DNA of 64,000 bases from Mycosarcoma maydis (taxonomy: Eukaryota > Basidiomycota > Ustilaginomycetes > Ustilaginales), in assembly GCF_000328475.2 (NCBI RefSeq), contig NC_026480.1, positions 1,364,001 through 1,428,000 on the forward strand, in the 5' to 3' direction. Below are positions 51,390 through 62,326 of the stretch, in pieces (the stretch's first letter is position 1; the number at the start of each line of letters is the position of its first letter). The notes beneath the pieces are model-generated. The model did no database searches. It saw only the letters and a program-made list of their open reading frames with translations, and was not told the DNA's origin. The translations under genes and the position numbers were made by a program.

Positions 51390-53171
51390 CTACTGCCCCT
51401 CTTCAACCTGCCTCTTTTTGCCTTTGGCATGCTTTCTCACTTCACTAGCCGATCTCTTTCCAAAGCCCAACACGTTACCCAACGTGTTTCCTCCTCCCCC
51501 GATGGGCGACTTGAACCCGGGCAACCCCGAAAACAAGGGCATCGGCACATCCTTCACCGTCGTCTTCTCCGTCTGCTCCGTTTGATCCGCCTTTTCCTTC
51601 TGCGCCTTCTTCGTGCCCAACGGCCTCACATTCACTTTTGGAGCGTTGTACCCCGCTTTACGCGGCTGATCGACCTCGAACGGATGCGCTTCCGTGTTGA
51701 ACACATACCTGTCCAAATTCGCCTTGTCTGGGTCGGCAAAGATCAAGTAGAGATACTTGAACGTTTCCGCGTACAGAAACGATTCGGAATCATCCAACTT
51801 TGTCGGGCTTGTCGAGTTGACATTGGCCAACGCAGCCAACGCACCGTTTTGCTTGACGAGGCAGTTCTTGTAGATCGACGTCCAGGCGTTCCACGCAATC
51901 TCTTGCCACTTGGTATCTCCGGTGGTGCGGTAAGCGTAGAAAACTGACTCCATCACTTCCGGGCGCAGGATGTACTGCGTCACTTCAAAATCGAATCCGT
52001 GCTGACGGTAGAACTCCCGATTCTGGATCGTGATACCGTTCGTATTGTTGCCCTGTCCGATGAACACAAAGCTCTCCGGTCCAATGCCTGACGCACTCGA
52101 GCTGTACGTGTTGGCACAAGCAGCCGTCAACGCTTGGCCGTACTGTTCAAACGAAGCTTGTCCGATCATCTTTGCGCCCAAAATCCAGTTGCCTCCAGCA
52201 AAGCACCCCAAGTGTGACCATCGCGGAAGGTTGCCACCGTTCGATGCCGAGTAATCGCTAAGGTACGCCAACGAGCTCGCCTGCGTCTGCTCCGGATGTT
52301 CCACAAGGTGCTCGATGCTCGAAGCGACACTGTTGACCCAAGTGGGAATCCAGACGTCCTGATCGTCACCAATCAGATACGCGTACTTGATCAGATACTC
52401 GAAAAACGAATCGCTTCCGCCACCCCATGTCACGTAATCGTCCTTTGGCTTCCCCGTCCTCGGGTCATACACCTGAGCGAACAAGCCCGGAAACACGCCC
52501 TTGGACTGCGCAATTGCCTTCATGCTCTTCTCTGCGAGACGCAGATACTTGGCATCACCGGTGTACTTGCTCAACCGATCCATTTCCAGGATCAACGTCC
52601 CCGCTTCAGCGATTCCCGACGACTCGCACGTGTTGGGTTTTGCTAGATTGTTCCACTTGAGCGTGTTGCATGGCAAAGGATTGGCGTCCAACCAACCGGT
52701 GATCAGATGGTCGCCTACAACTTTGGCCTGGTCGATGAGTTTTGGTTCCTTCTTGCCGCCGATCTCGTAGGCAGAGATGAGGCCGGCCAGATATCGAATG
52801 TTGGTCTCAAAGAGCGAGATGGAATCCGAAGAGGTTTTCGTGAAGTCGATGCGTTTTGAAAACTCGACGCCTTGATCGTACAGATCCTTGTGGTCCATCA
52901 GGAAAGATGTGCTGAGTGAATCAACGACACTAGCTCCCCAGCCTCCAAACGCGTCCGTGAAGCCGTTGCTGAGTGGCAGAAGCGCATCGTGGCCAGTAGC
53001 ATATTTGAGGTAGGCTTGGTACGATGTACGGTAAGCTGCCTTGATTTCTCTGGCGCGGGTCTTGGAAGTCTGCGATTGCGTCAGTCCGGGTTTCTGGATC
53101 CTGACTGCTTCGACGGCTGAGCTGACGGCGAGTAGCCCGACGAGGAGCGCAGTGAAGGTGTGGGCCAACAT
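51390..53171 (-). CDS. Class I alpha-1,2-mannosidase, GH47
   Basis: 593 residues from ATG 53171, starting with a signal peptide (MLAHTFTALLVGLLAVSSAVEA). Complete GH47 domain: YLKYATGHDALLPLSNG, LFETNIRYLAGLISAYE, SSGIAEAGTLILEMDRLSKYTGD, WGGGSDSFFEYLIKYAYL, HLGCFAGGNW, YILRPEVMESVFYAYRTTGD, SFLYAETFKYLYLIF and FNTEAHPF, whose Thr binds the catalytic calcium. All catalytic acids appear to be present. A signal peptide instead of a type II anchor indicates a secreted or soluble secretory-pathway enzyme that trims mannose from N-glycans. The tail after residue 510 is Lys-rich, low complexity and ends KRQVEEGQ. Stop 122 bp from the convergent Ups1 gene. Confidence 0.94.
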   Translation of the reverse strand: MLAHTFTALLVGLLAVSSAVEAVRIQKPGLTQSQTSKTRAREIKAAYRTSYQAYLKYATGHDALLPLSNGFTDAFGGWGASVVDSLSTSFLMDHKDLYDQGVEFSKRIDFTKTSSDSISLFETNIRYLAGLISAYEIGGKKEPKLIDQAKVVGDHLITGWLDANPLPCNTLKWNNLAKPNTCESSGIAEAGTLILEMDRLSKYTGDAKYLRLAEKSMKAIAQSKGVFPGLFAQVYDPRTGKPKDDYVTWGGGSDSFFEYLIKYAYLIGDDQDVWIPTWVNSVASSIEHLVEHPEQTQASSLAYLSDYSASNGGNLPRWSHLGCFAGGNWILGAKMIGQASFEQYGQALTAACANTYSSSASGIGPESFVFIGQGNNTNGITIQNREFYRQHGFDFEVTQYILRPEVMESVFYAYRTTGDTKWQEIAWNAWTSIYKNCLVKQNGALAALANVNSTSPTKLDDSESFLYAETFKYLYLIFADPDKANLDRYVFNTEAHPFEVDQPRKAGYNAPKVNVRPLGTKKAQKEKADQTEQTEKTTVKDVPMPLFSGLPGFKSPIGGGGNTLGNVLGFGKRSASEVRKHAKGKKRQVEEGQ

Positions 53172-54459
53172 CAAGGAGAGAAGACTGTGACACGATGAAT
53201 ACGATATTGGGTGTGACTATGTTGCCTGTTCATGTGCTGGAGAGAGAGGTGGGGGAAGAGGGGGACTTCTATAGGGTCGTTATTAGCCGGAAACGGACAA
53301 GGAGAAGGTCAAGAGTAAACACTACCTGTAAGAGAATAGAAAGGTGAGGGAGTGAGATACGAGCTTATATGTGTGGCTAAGAAACTATCGACAAGGTATC
53401 GTCTGGCTAGAGGAACGATCGAGAAGGCTGCTTCACTTCTCAGTGAGCCCACTCGACGAGGCNNNNNNNNNNNNNNNNNNNNNNNNNNNNNNNNNNNNNN
53501 NNNNNNNNNNNNNNNNNNNNNNNNNNNNNNNNNNNNNNNNNNNNNNNNNNNNNNNNNNNNNNGCTGAGACTGAAAGCCTTTCCAGAGCTTGTGATCCATC
53601 TTGTTGCTCCGCCAGCCACACAAGTCGACGCTCGAGTCGGGACCTGCTGGACGACCAAGACCCATGCCGCACAAACAAGCTCACTTTTCCAGCGTAAACC
53701 TCCGTGCAGGCCTGCGCGAGATGACATGGCTGAATGACTTCGCAGAGACCAATGCCAAACCCCTTCGGTAGGGGTGGATCGACCTTGCAGCTTTCCACGT
53801 TCGATCCGGGTTTTGACCGCCAGCAGCGACTCACGCCTCACGCCTCTTCGCATAGCCGAGCAAGATCAGTGGGCTCCACATTTGAAAAGTGGTGAGTGGC
53901 AGACCAACATGGGATCGGATCTGCAATCACGACTCTGTGAATCACGAATTCTGAATCTGTAAATCATTACAAGTGTTGGACTCATGACTCGTGGCTCGGA
54001 TCTCTGCCAAAGAGATCCAAGCAAGCACCAAAACAGGGGCAGTATACAGCAGCCTTAACTTACCTTCACAGTCTAGTGTCGAGCTGGGGTTTTCTCCTTG
54101 GCCCCTCGGCTAGCGCAAAGATACGCAGCCAGCATGGACCGTAAGCCTCTATGCTCGTCCACATTCCTGTGTTTTTAATAACTTTATTCCTTTACAACCA
54201 TCCTAAACGTTCCCTACTTCCGCCCACTAGTCGCCTGAAGCCTTAGCCTCCGTCATTCTGGAGCCTCCAGTCGCAACAACTCCCTCACACTTCATCGGGG
54301 AGTCTCGCCCACAAACACGTTTTCTGAACGAGAAATATTTGTATTAAACCCAAGCATCACAAAACCCATAGACACGGAAAGAGAGAGGTGGGCGAGCACT
54401 TATTGAACCAGCGCTGAAGGGGGAGTGGGAAGGTGTACAAAAGAAAGTGAAGGGCCGAA
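53172..54459. other. Intergenic region containing an assembly gap
   Basis: The GH47 promoter side, then a gap, then about 900 bp without a supportable gene. Repeat core at 53940-53950. Confidence 0.5.
53463..53562. other. Assembly gap of 100 N
   Basis: Exactly 100 unknown bases, the conventional size for a gap of unknown length. Real distance between the flanks may be different, and sequence such as a repeat may be missing. Confidence 0.99.
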
Positions 54460-55194
54460 TCAAGAGTCATCCAGAACGACCAGAGCAACAAACAGCAGAA
54501 CGGACAGAACTTTGATAAGAGGAGAAGAGATGAGCAAGATCAGGAGCAGCATTAGACCTAAAAATTGCACATTGGGGATCATCGACTCCACCTCCGCGTT
54601 GCTTCTAGCGGAGTCGACGGTGTCAGCCTTTGCCTTTTCACGATGATGATCCAAGGTGGGAGCCACCATGGACTTGCTCGAGCTCGAAGATGATGAGTTG
54701 GCCCTCGAATGAGGTCTTCTCCCAGCACGAGTCACGACAGGCGGTAGAGAGAAGTTCTCGCTCGGTGAGGCTGGTGCTCGATGAGGCGTAAAATACGATG
54801 CTGGCATGGATCCCAGCCACGAACTGCGTTTTTTCTCGGGTGTGCGGCTAACAGGAGGACTCTCGTTACCGAGATCACCGTGCGCGATCGACGAGCAAGG
54901 GGTCGACGACGGCGAAGGAACTCTCGACGCCCAAGGAGACGGGTGCTGGCTCGTCGGTGTGGACTCAATGCCGTTGATCACCACGGGATGATGGTATTCG
55001 TCGTCTAGACCATTGCTGCGGGGACCATGCTTCAAGCTGAAGCCAAACATCTTGCTAGATCTGCGTGAATTGGGGAGAGGATGAAACGAGCTAAAGTGTC
55101 GAGATGGTGAGGAACTCGAGCTCATTCTCCAAATCTCTTCCATTTCTTCCTCTGAGTGTCTTGCCACCGATTCTGCCGTTGAAAAGCGCGGCAT
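54460..55194 (-). CDS. Tail-anchored protein of unknown function
   Basis: 244 residues from ATG 55194; the frame continues upstream but only with GTG. I do not recognise the family. Most of it is low complexity, rich in Ser, Pro, Arg and His (probably disordered and phosphorylated). The end is ordered and hydrophobic: PNVQFLGLMLLLILLISSPLIKVLSVLLFVALVVLDDS, two short hydrophobic stretches or one hairpin, described here by position 207-244. This resembles a C-terminal membrane hairpin or tail anchor. It starts 120 bp after the stop of the acyltransferase gene on the same strand; no plausible splice joining the two was found, but a shared transcript cannot be excluded. Confidence 0.5.
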   Translation of the reverse strand: MPRFSTAESVARHSEEEMEEIWRMSSSSSPSRHFSSFHPLPNSRRSSKMFGFSLKHGPRSNGLDDEYHHPVVINGIESTPTSQHPSPWASRVPSPSSTPCSSIAHGDLGNESPPVSRTPEKKRSSWLGSMPASYFTPHRAPASPSENFSLPPVVTRAGRRPHSRANSSSSSSSKSMVAPTLDHHREKAKADTVDSARSNAEVESMIPNVQFLGLMLLLILLISSPLIKVLSVLLFVALVVLDDS

Positions 55195-55314
55195 TGTCGA
55201 GGCATACACAGGTTCAGAAGGGTGGCGGATACCTGAGCTGTTCTTCCTCACTCCGACTTCGGCCACATCTCGCTCTTTCGAGCGAGCCGGATCGTCGACG
55301 GAACAGCCTCGGCT

Positions 55315-57702
55315 TCATTGCGCCTTGCTAAGCGTTGCCTGCTTGTTGCTGGCGAGTTTTTCGTTCGCAGCCTCGATAATCTGAGCAGCAGCATCTTGGA
55401 AGGCCGTGCAGATCTCTTCGGCGAGATGCTCGAACTCTGGCACGTCGTCACACGACACGGCGAGCGAGAAATCGTTGGCGTATGAGATCATCCCGATGGC
55501 CATGGTCGACTTACCGGGACTCGAGGGCGGCAGCACGTGATAGCTGTACGCCTCGTGTTCGCCGAATTTGACAGGCTTGGGAGGACCAGGCACGTTGGTA
55601 GCAACATGGTACTCGCGGAAGGCTCGATAGTAGATCTGGCGCAGACCAGGATAGTTGGGCAGGAAAGTGATGCGTCGCTTGGCAAAAATGTCAAAGGTCT
55701 TGAACAGGATCTTGGGACCGTACGAGCGCTTGACACGACCCATTTCGCGATGCACCTGGGCCAGCTGCTCTTCAAAGTTGGGCTTGTCTTCCTTTTCGAA
55801 GCGAAGCCAAGCGATCGAACCCGTGGTGGCATTGCTGAGCGACCAGTCTCCCTTGGGTCGAACCGAGATGGGCACAAAGATGGCGACTCGCTTATCCTTG
55901 TGCCTTCGGCTGGGATCAACACGCTCCGAAGCGATGCGAAGGGCGCGTGCGAGAATGGCGAGAGCGACATCGTTCAGAGTGAGGTTGAAAGTGGGAGTGC
56001 CATAGGCCTTGCGAATCATCTTGATATCATTCATATCGATACCTTCGCTGTGGCAGTAAAGTCTGTCTGCAACCCGCTTACGCTTGGTCTGGTAGAGGAA
56101 CGACTTGCGCTTGCGGAAGTAGAGACCTCGGACTAGGTGGCCAGCGTGTTGAATGGTTCCCCACATGCTAGGTCTGTCCTCTCGCTGACCGGGCCTCTTG
56201 TTTTCGGAAGTGTTGCTGTCAACCTTCTTCTGAATATCTCGGATGCCGATGCCTTGTGCAAGCGCACCAAGTGCAGCGTGGTAGCTCTGGATCATTCCTT
56301 GACCGTCGGAGAAACAGTGGTGGATCTTGATCATGAGAGCACTGCGACCGCCGTCGGAAGTGTTGAGACCGTTGACCACCAGAGCCTCCCAGATGGGTTT
56401 CGAGTAGTCAAAGTGACGACCGAGGAACTGACCAGCGAGCTTGTTGAGAGCCTTGTCATCACCACCGTCGGGGCACTGGGCCACGTGCTCGATGTTGTCC
56501 TTGATTTCGAAATCAGGAACGTAGCGCCATCGTGCGGGACGGAAAAGAGAGCCAGCTTTGAGTCCCTTGGCGTAGTTGGTGCGGCGTCCTGCGTCAAACT
56601 CGCGGCGAGGAGACGGTGTACCAGGTGGAGCGCGCAATGTCTCCTTTTCGAGCTTCTTGGAGAGTTTGGGGTCAAGGTCAACAACGTAACGGTACTTGGG
56701 ATAGGTCTCTGCAAGCACCTCGAAGAAGTTGTCGACGGTCTCGAGATCGAGCACTGACCTGAACATGTAGATGGAGAAGCACGAGGTGGTGTACGAGTCA
56801 TCCTCCATTAAGAGCGCCAAGTTGTCGATACCTGTCATGGGATAGACAGGAGGCTTGTTGGGCGAGCCCTTGCCCAGCCTGGGTGTCTCTCCGTAGGCTG
56901 CTCGCAGATGACGCTCGCGAGCCTCTCGGGTCTCCTCGGCGGACGGCAAGGTGGGATGCTCGCCTCTACGGTAGGCGGCACCCTGCGCAGCAGCTGAGCC
57001 AGAGCTTTGCTTTTCGCTGACAGGCACGCTGCTGCGTCGAGCTGCAGGTTCGTTTAGGGCTGCGTAGCGCTTGGAGGAGCGACGCGATGCTCGTTGGGCG
57101 TGGTGGTCATCGTTGTCGAGATCTCGTTCTGACGTACGAGGCGAGGGATGGGCGCTGACGCGGCGCGAGGATCGTCTCGAGCTCTTGTGATTGTCGGCAT
57201 GCGGGGTGTAGCCGACGTCACGATCGGCAGCAGCACGCAGAGCATTGCCCTTCTCGGCGGCTGTTCCTCGACCATGGGAAGGACGAATGTGGTCGGCGGA
57301 AGTGCGGACTTCGTCGGGCATGGTGAATGCAGAAGGAGATTGAAAAGATGGGCAAAGAGATAATACAGGACGGCGAGGCGAGCTGATGGAGGATCGGATG
57401 AGAGAAGGAGTGGGAGCAGCGCTGTCGAATTCGACAGATTGCTTCGTGTGATGAGTGGATGAGGTCTCGGAGTGAATGCTACTGCTCTCAGCAGCTGAGT
57501 TGGGGTGCGATTCGAGGTATGCCTGCTTGACCTGGGTACTTGTACGAGGGGTACCGAACTCTTCGTCGATGACTTGAACTGATGAGTGAAACGACGTGGG
57601 CGGTGGACGATACTTGCGTGCGCGCTCAAATGTAGGGGCGGGAGGGGATGAAGATGTGTAGGACGACGAAGCTTTGAATGGTGACAGAAGGGGAAACTTC
57701 AT
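55315..57702 (-). CDS. Wax ester synthase / diacylglycerol acyltransferase (WS/DGAT) family
   Basis: 795 residues from ATG 57702, the first ATG in a frame that is open to 58272; ATG 57321 (668 aa), preceded by a TC-rich stretch, is an alternative. Residues 1-300 are Ser/Arg/Pro-rich and probably disordered. The acyltransferase domain starts near MTGIDNLALLMEDD (substrate-side block) and holds the catalytic HHxxxDG motif as HHCFSDGQG (His461, His462, Asp466). Later blocks FNLTLNDVALAILARALR, ATGSIAWLRF and VATNVPGPPKPVKFG are the conserved WES C-terminal domain. It esterifies fatty alcohols or diacylglycerol with acyl-CoA, making storage lipids. The domain is typical of actinobacteria, plants and some basidiomycetes. 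Confidence 0.88.
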   Translation of the reverse strand: MKFPLLSPFKASSSYTSSSPPAPTFERARKYRPPPTSFHSSVQVIDEEFGTPRTSTQVKQAYLESHPNSAAESSSIHSETSSTHHTKQSVEFDSAAPTPSLIRSSISSPRRPVLSLCPSFQSPSAFTMPDEVRTSADHIRPSHGRGTAAEKGNALRAAADRDVGYTPHADNHKSSRRSSRRVSAHPSPRTSERDLDNDDHHAQRASRRSSKRYAALNEPAARRSSVPVSEKQSSGSAAAQGAAYRRGEHPTLPSAEETREARERHLRAAYGETPRLGKGSPNKPPVYPMTGIDNLALLMEDDSYTTSCFSIYMFRSVLDLETVDNFFEVLAETYPKYRYVVDLDPKLSKKLEKETLRAPPGTPSPRREFDAGRRTNYAKGLKAGSLFRPARWRYVPDFEIKDNIEHVAQCPDGGDDKALNKLAGQFLGRHFDYSKPIWEALVVNGLNTSDGGRSALMIKIHHCFSDGQGMIQSYHAALGALAQGIGIRDIQKKVDSNTSENKRPGQREDRPSMWGTIQHAGHLVRGLYFRKRKSFLYQTKRKRVADRLYCHSEGIDMNDIKMIRKAYGTPTFNLTLNDVALAILARALRIASERVDPSRRHKDKRVAIFVPISVRPKGDWSLSNATTGSIAWLRFEKEDKPNFEEQLAQVHREMGRVKRSYGPKILFKTFDIFAKRRITFLPNYPGLRQIYYRAFREYHVATNVPGPPKPVKFGEHEAYSYHVLPPSSPGKSTMAIGMISYANDFSLAVSCDDVPEFEHLAEEICTAFQDAAAQIIEAANEKLASNKQATLSKAQ

Positions 57703-60700
57703 GCTGTGGGAGGGCGATTGAGCCTGTGTGGCAGACGGCTTTGTAGGCGACTGACCTTGCGTGCTTGTGATCAATTCTTGGTCTGGTGGACGGTGAGAGC
57801 AATTGCGCTGGCTGTCTAGCAATGCGCACTCTGTCTGGTGACTGGGCGTCAAGTGTGACAGGTGTGGAGGGAGGGCGTTTGTACGTCTAGACGACAGCGG
57901 TTGCTCCCGCGGTGTTGCCGCAAGAAGCGGAAGCAGAAGCAGAAGCAGGAATGTGTCACAAGACCAGCTTGATGCAGCAAGAAATAGTATGCAGGTGCAA
58001 GTCGATCCAAGATCAAAGATGCGTTCTTTAAATTTCGAGCGGTTTTCAGCCGAATTTCTTTTTGCGTATGAAAGCGTTGGATTCAAATCGTTATATTCGA
58101 ATTGAGGCGTGTCGATCGACGATGCGTTCCAGTCCCGAAAAAAAAAAGAAAAAAGGCCGCAATTAGAGGCGGCTTGATGACGATACGCGCTCCAACTGAG
58201 CTCGAATAAATGCAGATCCGACCCCTTAGCGCAAACGGAGTGGATACTGATAGGGTGAAAAGTGGAGGCCAAGAATCAAGACAGAAATGTGGTTTTTTTT
58301 TTCGCTTTTGGTGTAGGCGAGCCAGGCCAGTGTGGAAGCAAGGGCAGTGCTACCAAGCAATGGTCGAAGACTTTGCAGTGGGAGGGGAGATGAAAGGGTA
58401 TGTAGGGGTGTTCCAGTCGCATCGTGTTTCGTTGCGCGACCATCTGCTCTTTATATCAAGTTGTTGCTTGCAGAGCTTGGGCCAGGAGGACAGCCGTGTG
58501 TAGCGACGACGAGTCGACTGAGCACTCACCGGTCGCTCATTCACAAGCGAATAGAACGCCGTCTGTGATTCCAAGTAGCTTCGATCTCGGAGCTCGAAAC
58601 CATCCCTGAATGTCCCCTGGCCAATCCCTGATCGGCTTGACTGAGCTTTGCCGCTCGAAGCTAGGCGTGAGGGCGATAAAAGACGGGTGAAAGGGAAAAG
58701 TAAGGGCCACGTCGCCGAATTTAGGGGATCATGTCACGCAAGCAGGAGCCGAAGATCCCGCTAGTACCTGGGAGCTGCCATCATCATACTGCGTTCGGTG
58801 GTAAGCGAGCAAGTAAGCGCGAGTCACGAGCGTGTGACAAGCCTTGAGTCGCAGGTTCCAAGGTGTAGCAGCTCTTGGCTCTGTCCGCGCGACATGGCTT
58901 CTGAAAAAAGCACAGTTCGATCCACCGACACATTCACGATTGATGATGTTCGTTTATTGATTCGACCCAGCCCGATGTCGCCAGGACAGCGTGCCGTGTC
59001 CTGCAGCCAATACGTCCGATCGCGACACATAAATATTCACGAATAACCTCCGACTGTTACCACTCACCGAGCTATTTCCGATCCACGATGCGGCTTGGCT
59101 CATCTTGCTCGATATTTGCGTGGCTATCCTCTGTTCACTGCTAGCGGCACTTGGCTTTCTTTCGTCGAGACTCCCCAAAGCCTGCACGACAGCCAGTCTC
59201 AATATGAGTCACAAAGTGGGATGGCAGCCATTTTTCTCATAGTTACCAAATCAATGGACAACCTTACATGCAGCCGTGAAAGGGCACAGCATCAGCGCGT
59301 AATCAAAAAGGGCGGCACCCTGAAAACTTCGGAGATTTTCTCGTTCCTTTGCCGCAAGCCGATCGCCTTGCACATATCTGGTCCGTATCACCCGACAGCG
59401 ACCCCAAATTATTACACATCGGCCCCTCTGCTGGTGAAGGCGACACACGATCGACTTTCCGCTCAAGTAAAGCCACAGAAGGCCTTACAAGTAAAGTTTG
59501 ACTTTGTCCAGTCGCCGATAGCAGCATCCTGTCCAGTTTACGATCATTGTTCCCTCAGCGGCGACCTGAGCGCCCACTATTGAATGGGTACGTGCTCAAG
59601 ACATGCTATTGCTGTTGCGGCTTTCAGGTGGAAACCTTGTATATTTCCCATCCATGGACACGGTCAAAACCATCCAATCAGCTGAATGGAGCCACAACAC
59701 AAAGCCTTGTCATGCTGGCGCGACCCAACCATCCAACAGGGGTCCGCTACTGTACCGACGAATTTAGTGGCGCTTCTATTTGTTTTTGCGCAGGTACAAG
59801 ACACTTTCAGCTTGAGCCAACACAATGAGCTAGCAAAACGCCCTTTCCATTCACGAGGGTAGCTCAGTTGATGATTTGCGTGAAAGTCCAGTTGAGCCCA
59901 TAGCAACGCAATCTTTCACGGACTAGCAAATTTGCCATCGACACGCGGCAGGCTGGTCGCAAAACAAGACTCAGCAGGACCCTGAATTATGCAACGCAAC
60001 GCTGTCAAGCTCACACACGATCTACGCCGTTTGTGCTGCAGCTGCAACAGGCGCCTGTCGAAATTTTCAACTTGCAGAATGATTACACCTTCGATCTGCA
60101 GCAGCAGCAGCAACAGCTAAAAGCAACGATAAACCACGTTCCTCTCGCGAGAACTCGATTGTCTCGTCTGGTAAAATCCTCTCTCTTCCTTCGCCCTGGA
60201 TTGCCCAAAATATTATTCTCCGTACACGAGGATCGGAGAGTTTATTCTTCCTTTTTTTGGCTTCTTGTTTCCTCATCCGTGATTCTCGGTTGCAGGCGAT
60301 CCTACTTCGGCTGCTCTCGATCTGCTTCTCTCACTGTCATCACGCTTGACACGTCATCAAAAGAAAATATGTCACCAGTCTTCTAGAGAAAGCTGACACT
60401 TGCTTCTGCTTACCCGCTTGACAGGGTTCAGCACACTCGTTGTTGCCAAGCGGAGGCAAGCACGATTCTTGATCGCTCAACACTATCGCGTGATTTTATG
60501 ATGTGATAGCCAGTTCACCAAGGGTAGCTTTTCACAAAATTCCCACAAACCTTATCTCTATTCAGCTGAAAAGCAGGCGGCCTGCTCCTCGCATTTCTCA
60601 CGCAACCACTTCGGATTTCTACGCTATCGTTGGTACCCGTTTGTGAAAGGTGGGCACAGCTTCGCTAATCATCTGAAAAGGCGATCCTGGCAATTAGCGG

Positions 60701-61438
60701 GCTTGAAACAGTGCTTCGCGGCCTGCGCGCATTGGGTAGGACCGAGAACATCATCATGCCGCCAGAGCATTCACTTGGAGCAATTTGTTTCCGCATGCAC
60801 CTCGTGTCAGCAGCTGATTGGGCGAAGCACACACTACGAGACTGGCATGAACGCCGTATCTACTGGTCATGGTGTCAAAACCATGGGTCAAAGCCAATCA
60901 TGTATCAGGCACTTGGGCGCGCTCGGCTCTAGAACTAGGGCGCCGACGCCGACGAAGCTTGTTTGACTGTTCCAACGGGTCAGATCGGGATGATTTGCTC
61001 GCAGATCAGGACAACAAAGGTTGTTGCTGGTCGTTCGATCTTTGAACGACGCTTAGGGTCTAGACTCGTGTTGATCACCACACGATTCGTGATTCGTGAT
61101 CACTGTATCTGCACGAATCGAAATAGACAGAAGCACGTGAAAGTGAACGCTTCTACGTTTTCTTGGGTAAGCCGGTAGTAAAAATGGTCTAACAATGGCT
61201 GTGACAGCATTCGTGATTCAATCGAATCGGGTGTACAAACGACAGAATCACGAATGTGTACGATCGTCGGCCAACTACCGCCTCCACACTCGAGATGTGT
61301 TGAGCTGATCCACGCTGGATGATGGCTCGGGCCAACCCTCAGGTAGAGACAAGTCTATGGCCGCCTGAGTAGCTTTGCTTGCTGTACACGATCGTGCTTG
61401 CATCTGCTTGCTCTACTGTAGACATACGAGCTCGAACA
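57703..61438. other. Largest gene-free stretch, 3.7 kb
   Basis: Divergent region between the acyltransferase and the DsbA-family gene. The first 570 bp stay open in the acyltransferase frame without ATG. Repeat cores at 58932-58941, 59035-59044, 61085-61101, 61209-61218 and 61245-61254; GCAGAA-like repeats near 57920, a CAG run near 60098-60110. Frames such as 59095-59583 and 60033-60386 (+) show no domains. No tRNA found by eye. Confidence 0.45.
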
Positions 61439-62326
61439 ATGAGCAAGCAAGAACTCCTGCTTCAAGTGACGACAGACGTCATCTGCCCGTGGTGTTTTGT
61501 AGGCTCTCGCCGGCTCAAAGCGTTTCTGAACTCGGAAGACTACAAGACGCAGATCGCACCACATGTACGGCTTGTGCTCAAACTCGAGCCTTACATCCTC
61601 GACCCACGATTACCCGCTACGTCCTACGATACCCCGGACAAGTACTACGACGCAATCGAAACAACCCCCTACGATAAGAATGTACCGCCGACAAAGAAGT
61701 TCTACTACGGCTCCAAGTTTGGTGGCGGTTTGGATGCGTTCGATGCTAAGATCTCCGCAGCAGCCAGCGAGTTGGGCATGCCAAAGTTTGATTGGACCAG
61801 CGAGGGCAAAGTAGGAGCGACGTGGAACGCGCATCGGTTGGTGTTGAAGGCGGGCCAGTTGGATGAGCAGAACAACAGCAGGGCGGACAGAGATGATCTA
61901 GAGACTGCCCTGCAGTCGTTACAGATGCGATTCATGGATCGCTTCTATCAAGACTTTCATTCGAACAGCAAGGACATGTCAGACAATACGTACCTGGCCG
62001 GAGTAGCCGAGGAGCTCGGACTGTTTGACGCGCAAGAAGCCGCGCTGACATGGCTCGAATCGGACGACCTTGAGTACGAACTCGGAAACAAGCTCCAGCA
62101 GGCCGAAATGAATGGCGTTCAGAGTATCCCCTTCTACATTGTCAACGTGAGTAACCCGGATTGATGATCAGAGCCGCACTCATGACCAAAGTTGCCCAGC
62201 AACGCTCAACTGAACTTGGTACATTTGTGGTAACAACAGGATGGTGCCGACCATATGAGCGAGACCGGCTCCCATGGATCCTTTCTGAAAATGATGCAGA
62301 TGGCTGTTGCGCCTTACGTGCGTTGA
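61439..62326 (+). CDS. DsbA-family (FrnE-like) thiol oxidoreductase
   Basis: 264 residues. Exon 1 is 61439..62146, the 93-nt intron 62147..62239 has GTGAGT and ACAG ends, and exon 2 is 62240..62326. ATG 61439 follows CGAACA. The N-terminus has the redox motif CPWC (Cys16, Cys19) in VTTDVICPWCFVGSRRL, as in DsbA/FrnE and polyketide-associated isomerases. A helical insert follows, then the cis-Pro region GVQSIPFYIVN at the exon end. The second exon gives a 28-residue C-terminal helix (GSHGSFLKMMQMAVA). No signal peptide, so cytosolic. It probably catalyses thiol exchange or a glutathione-type reaction; substrate unknown. Confidence 0.87.

Noticed and set aside
59095..59583. 162-codon + strand frame
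   Set aside because: Composition irregular, no domain, no signal or membrane segment; likely chance in a gene-free stretch.
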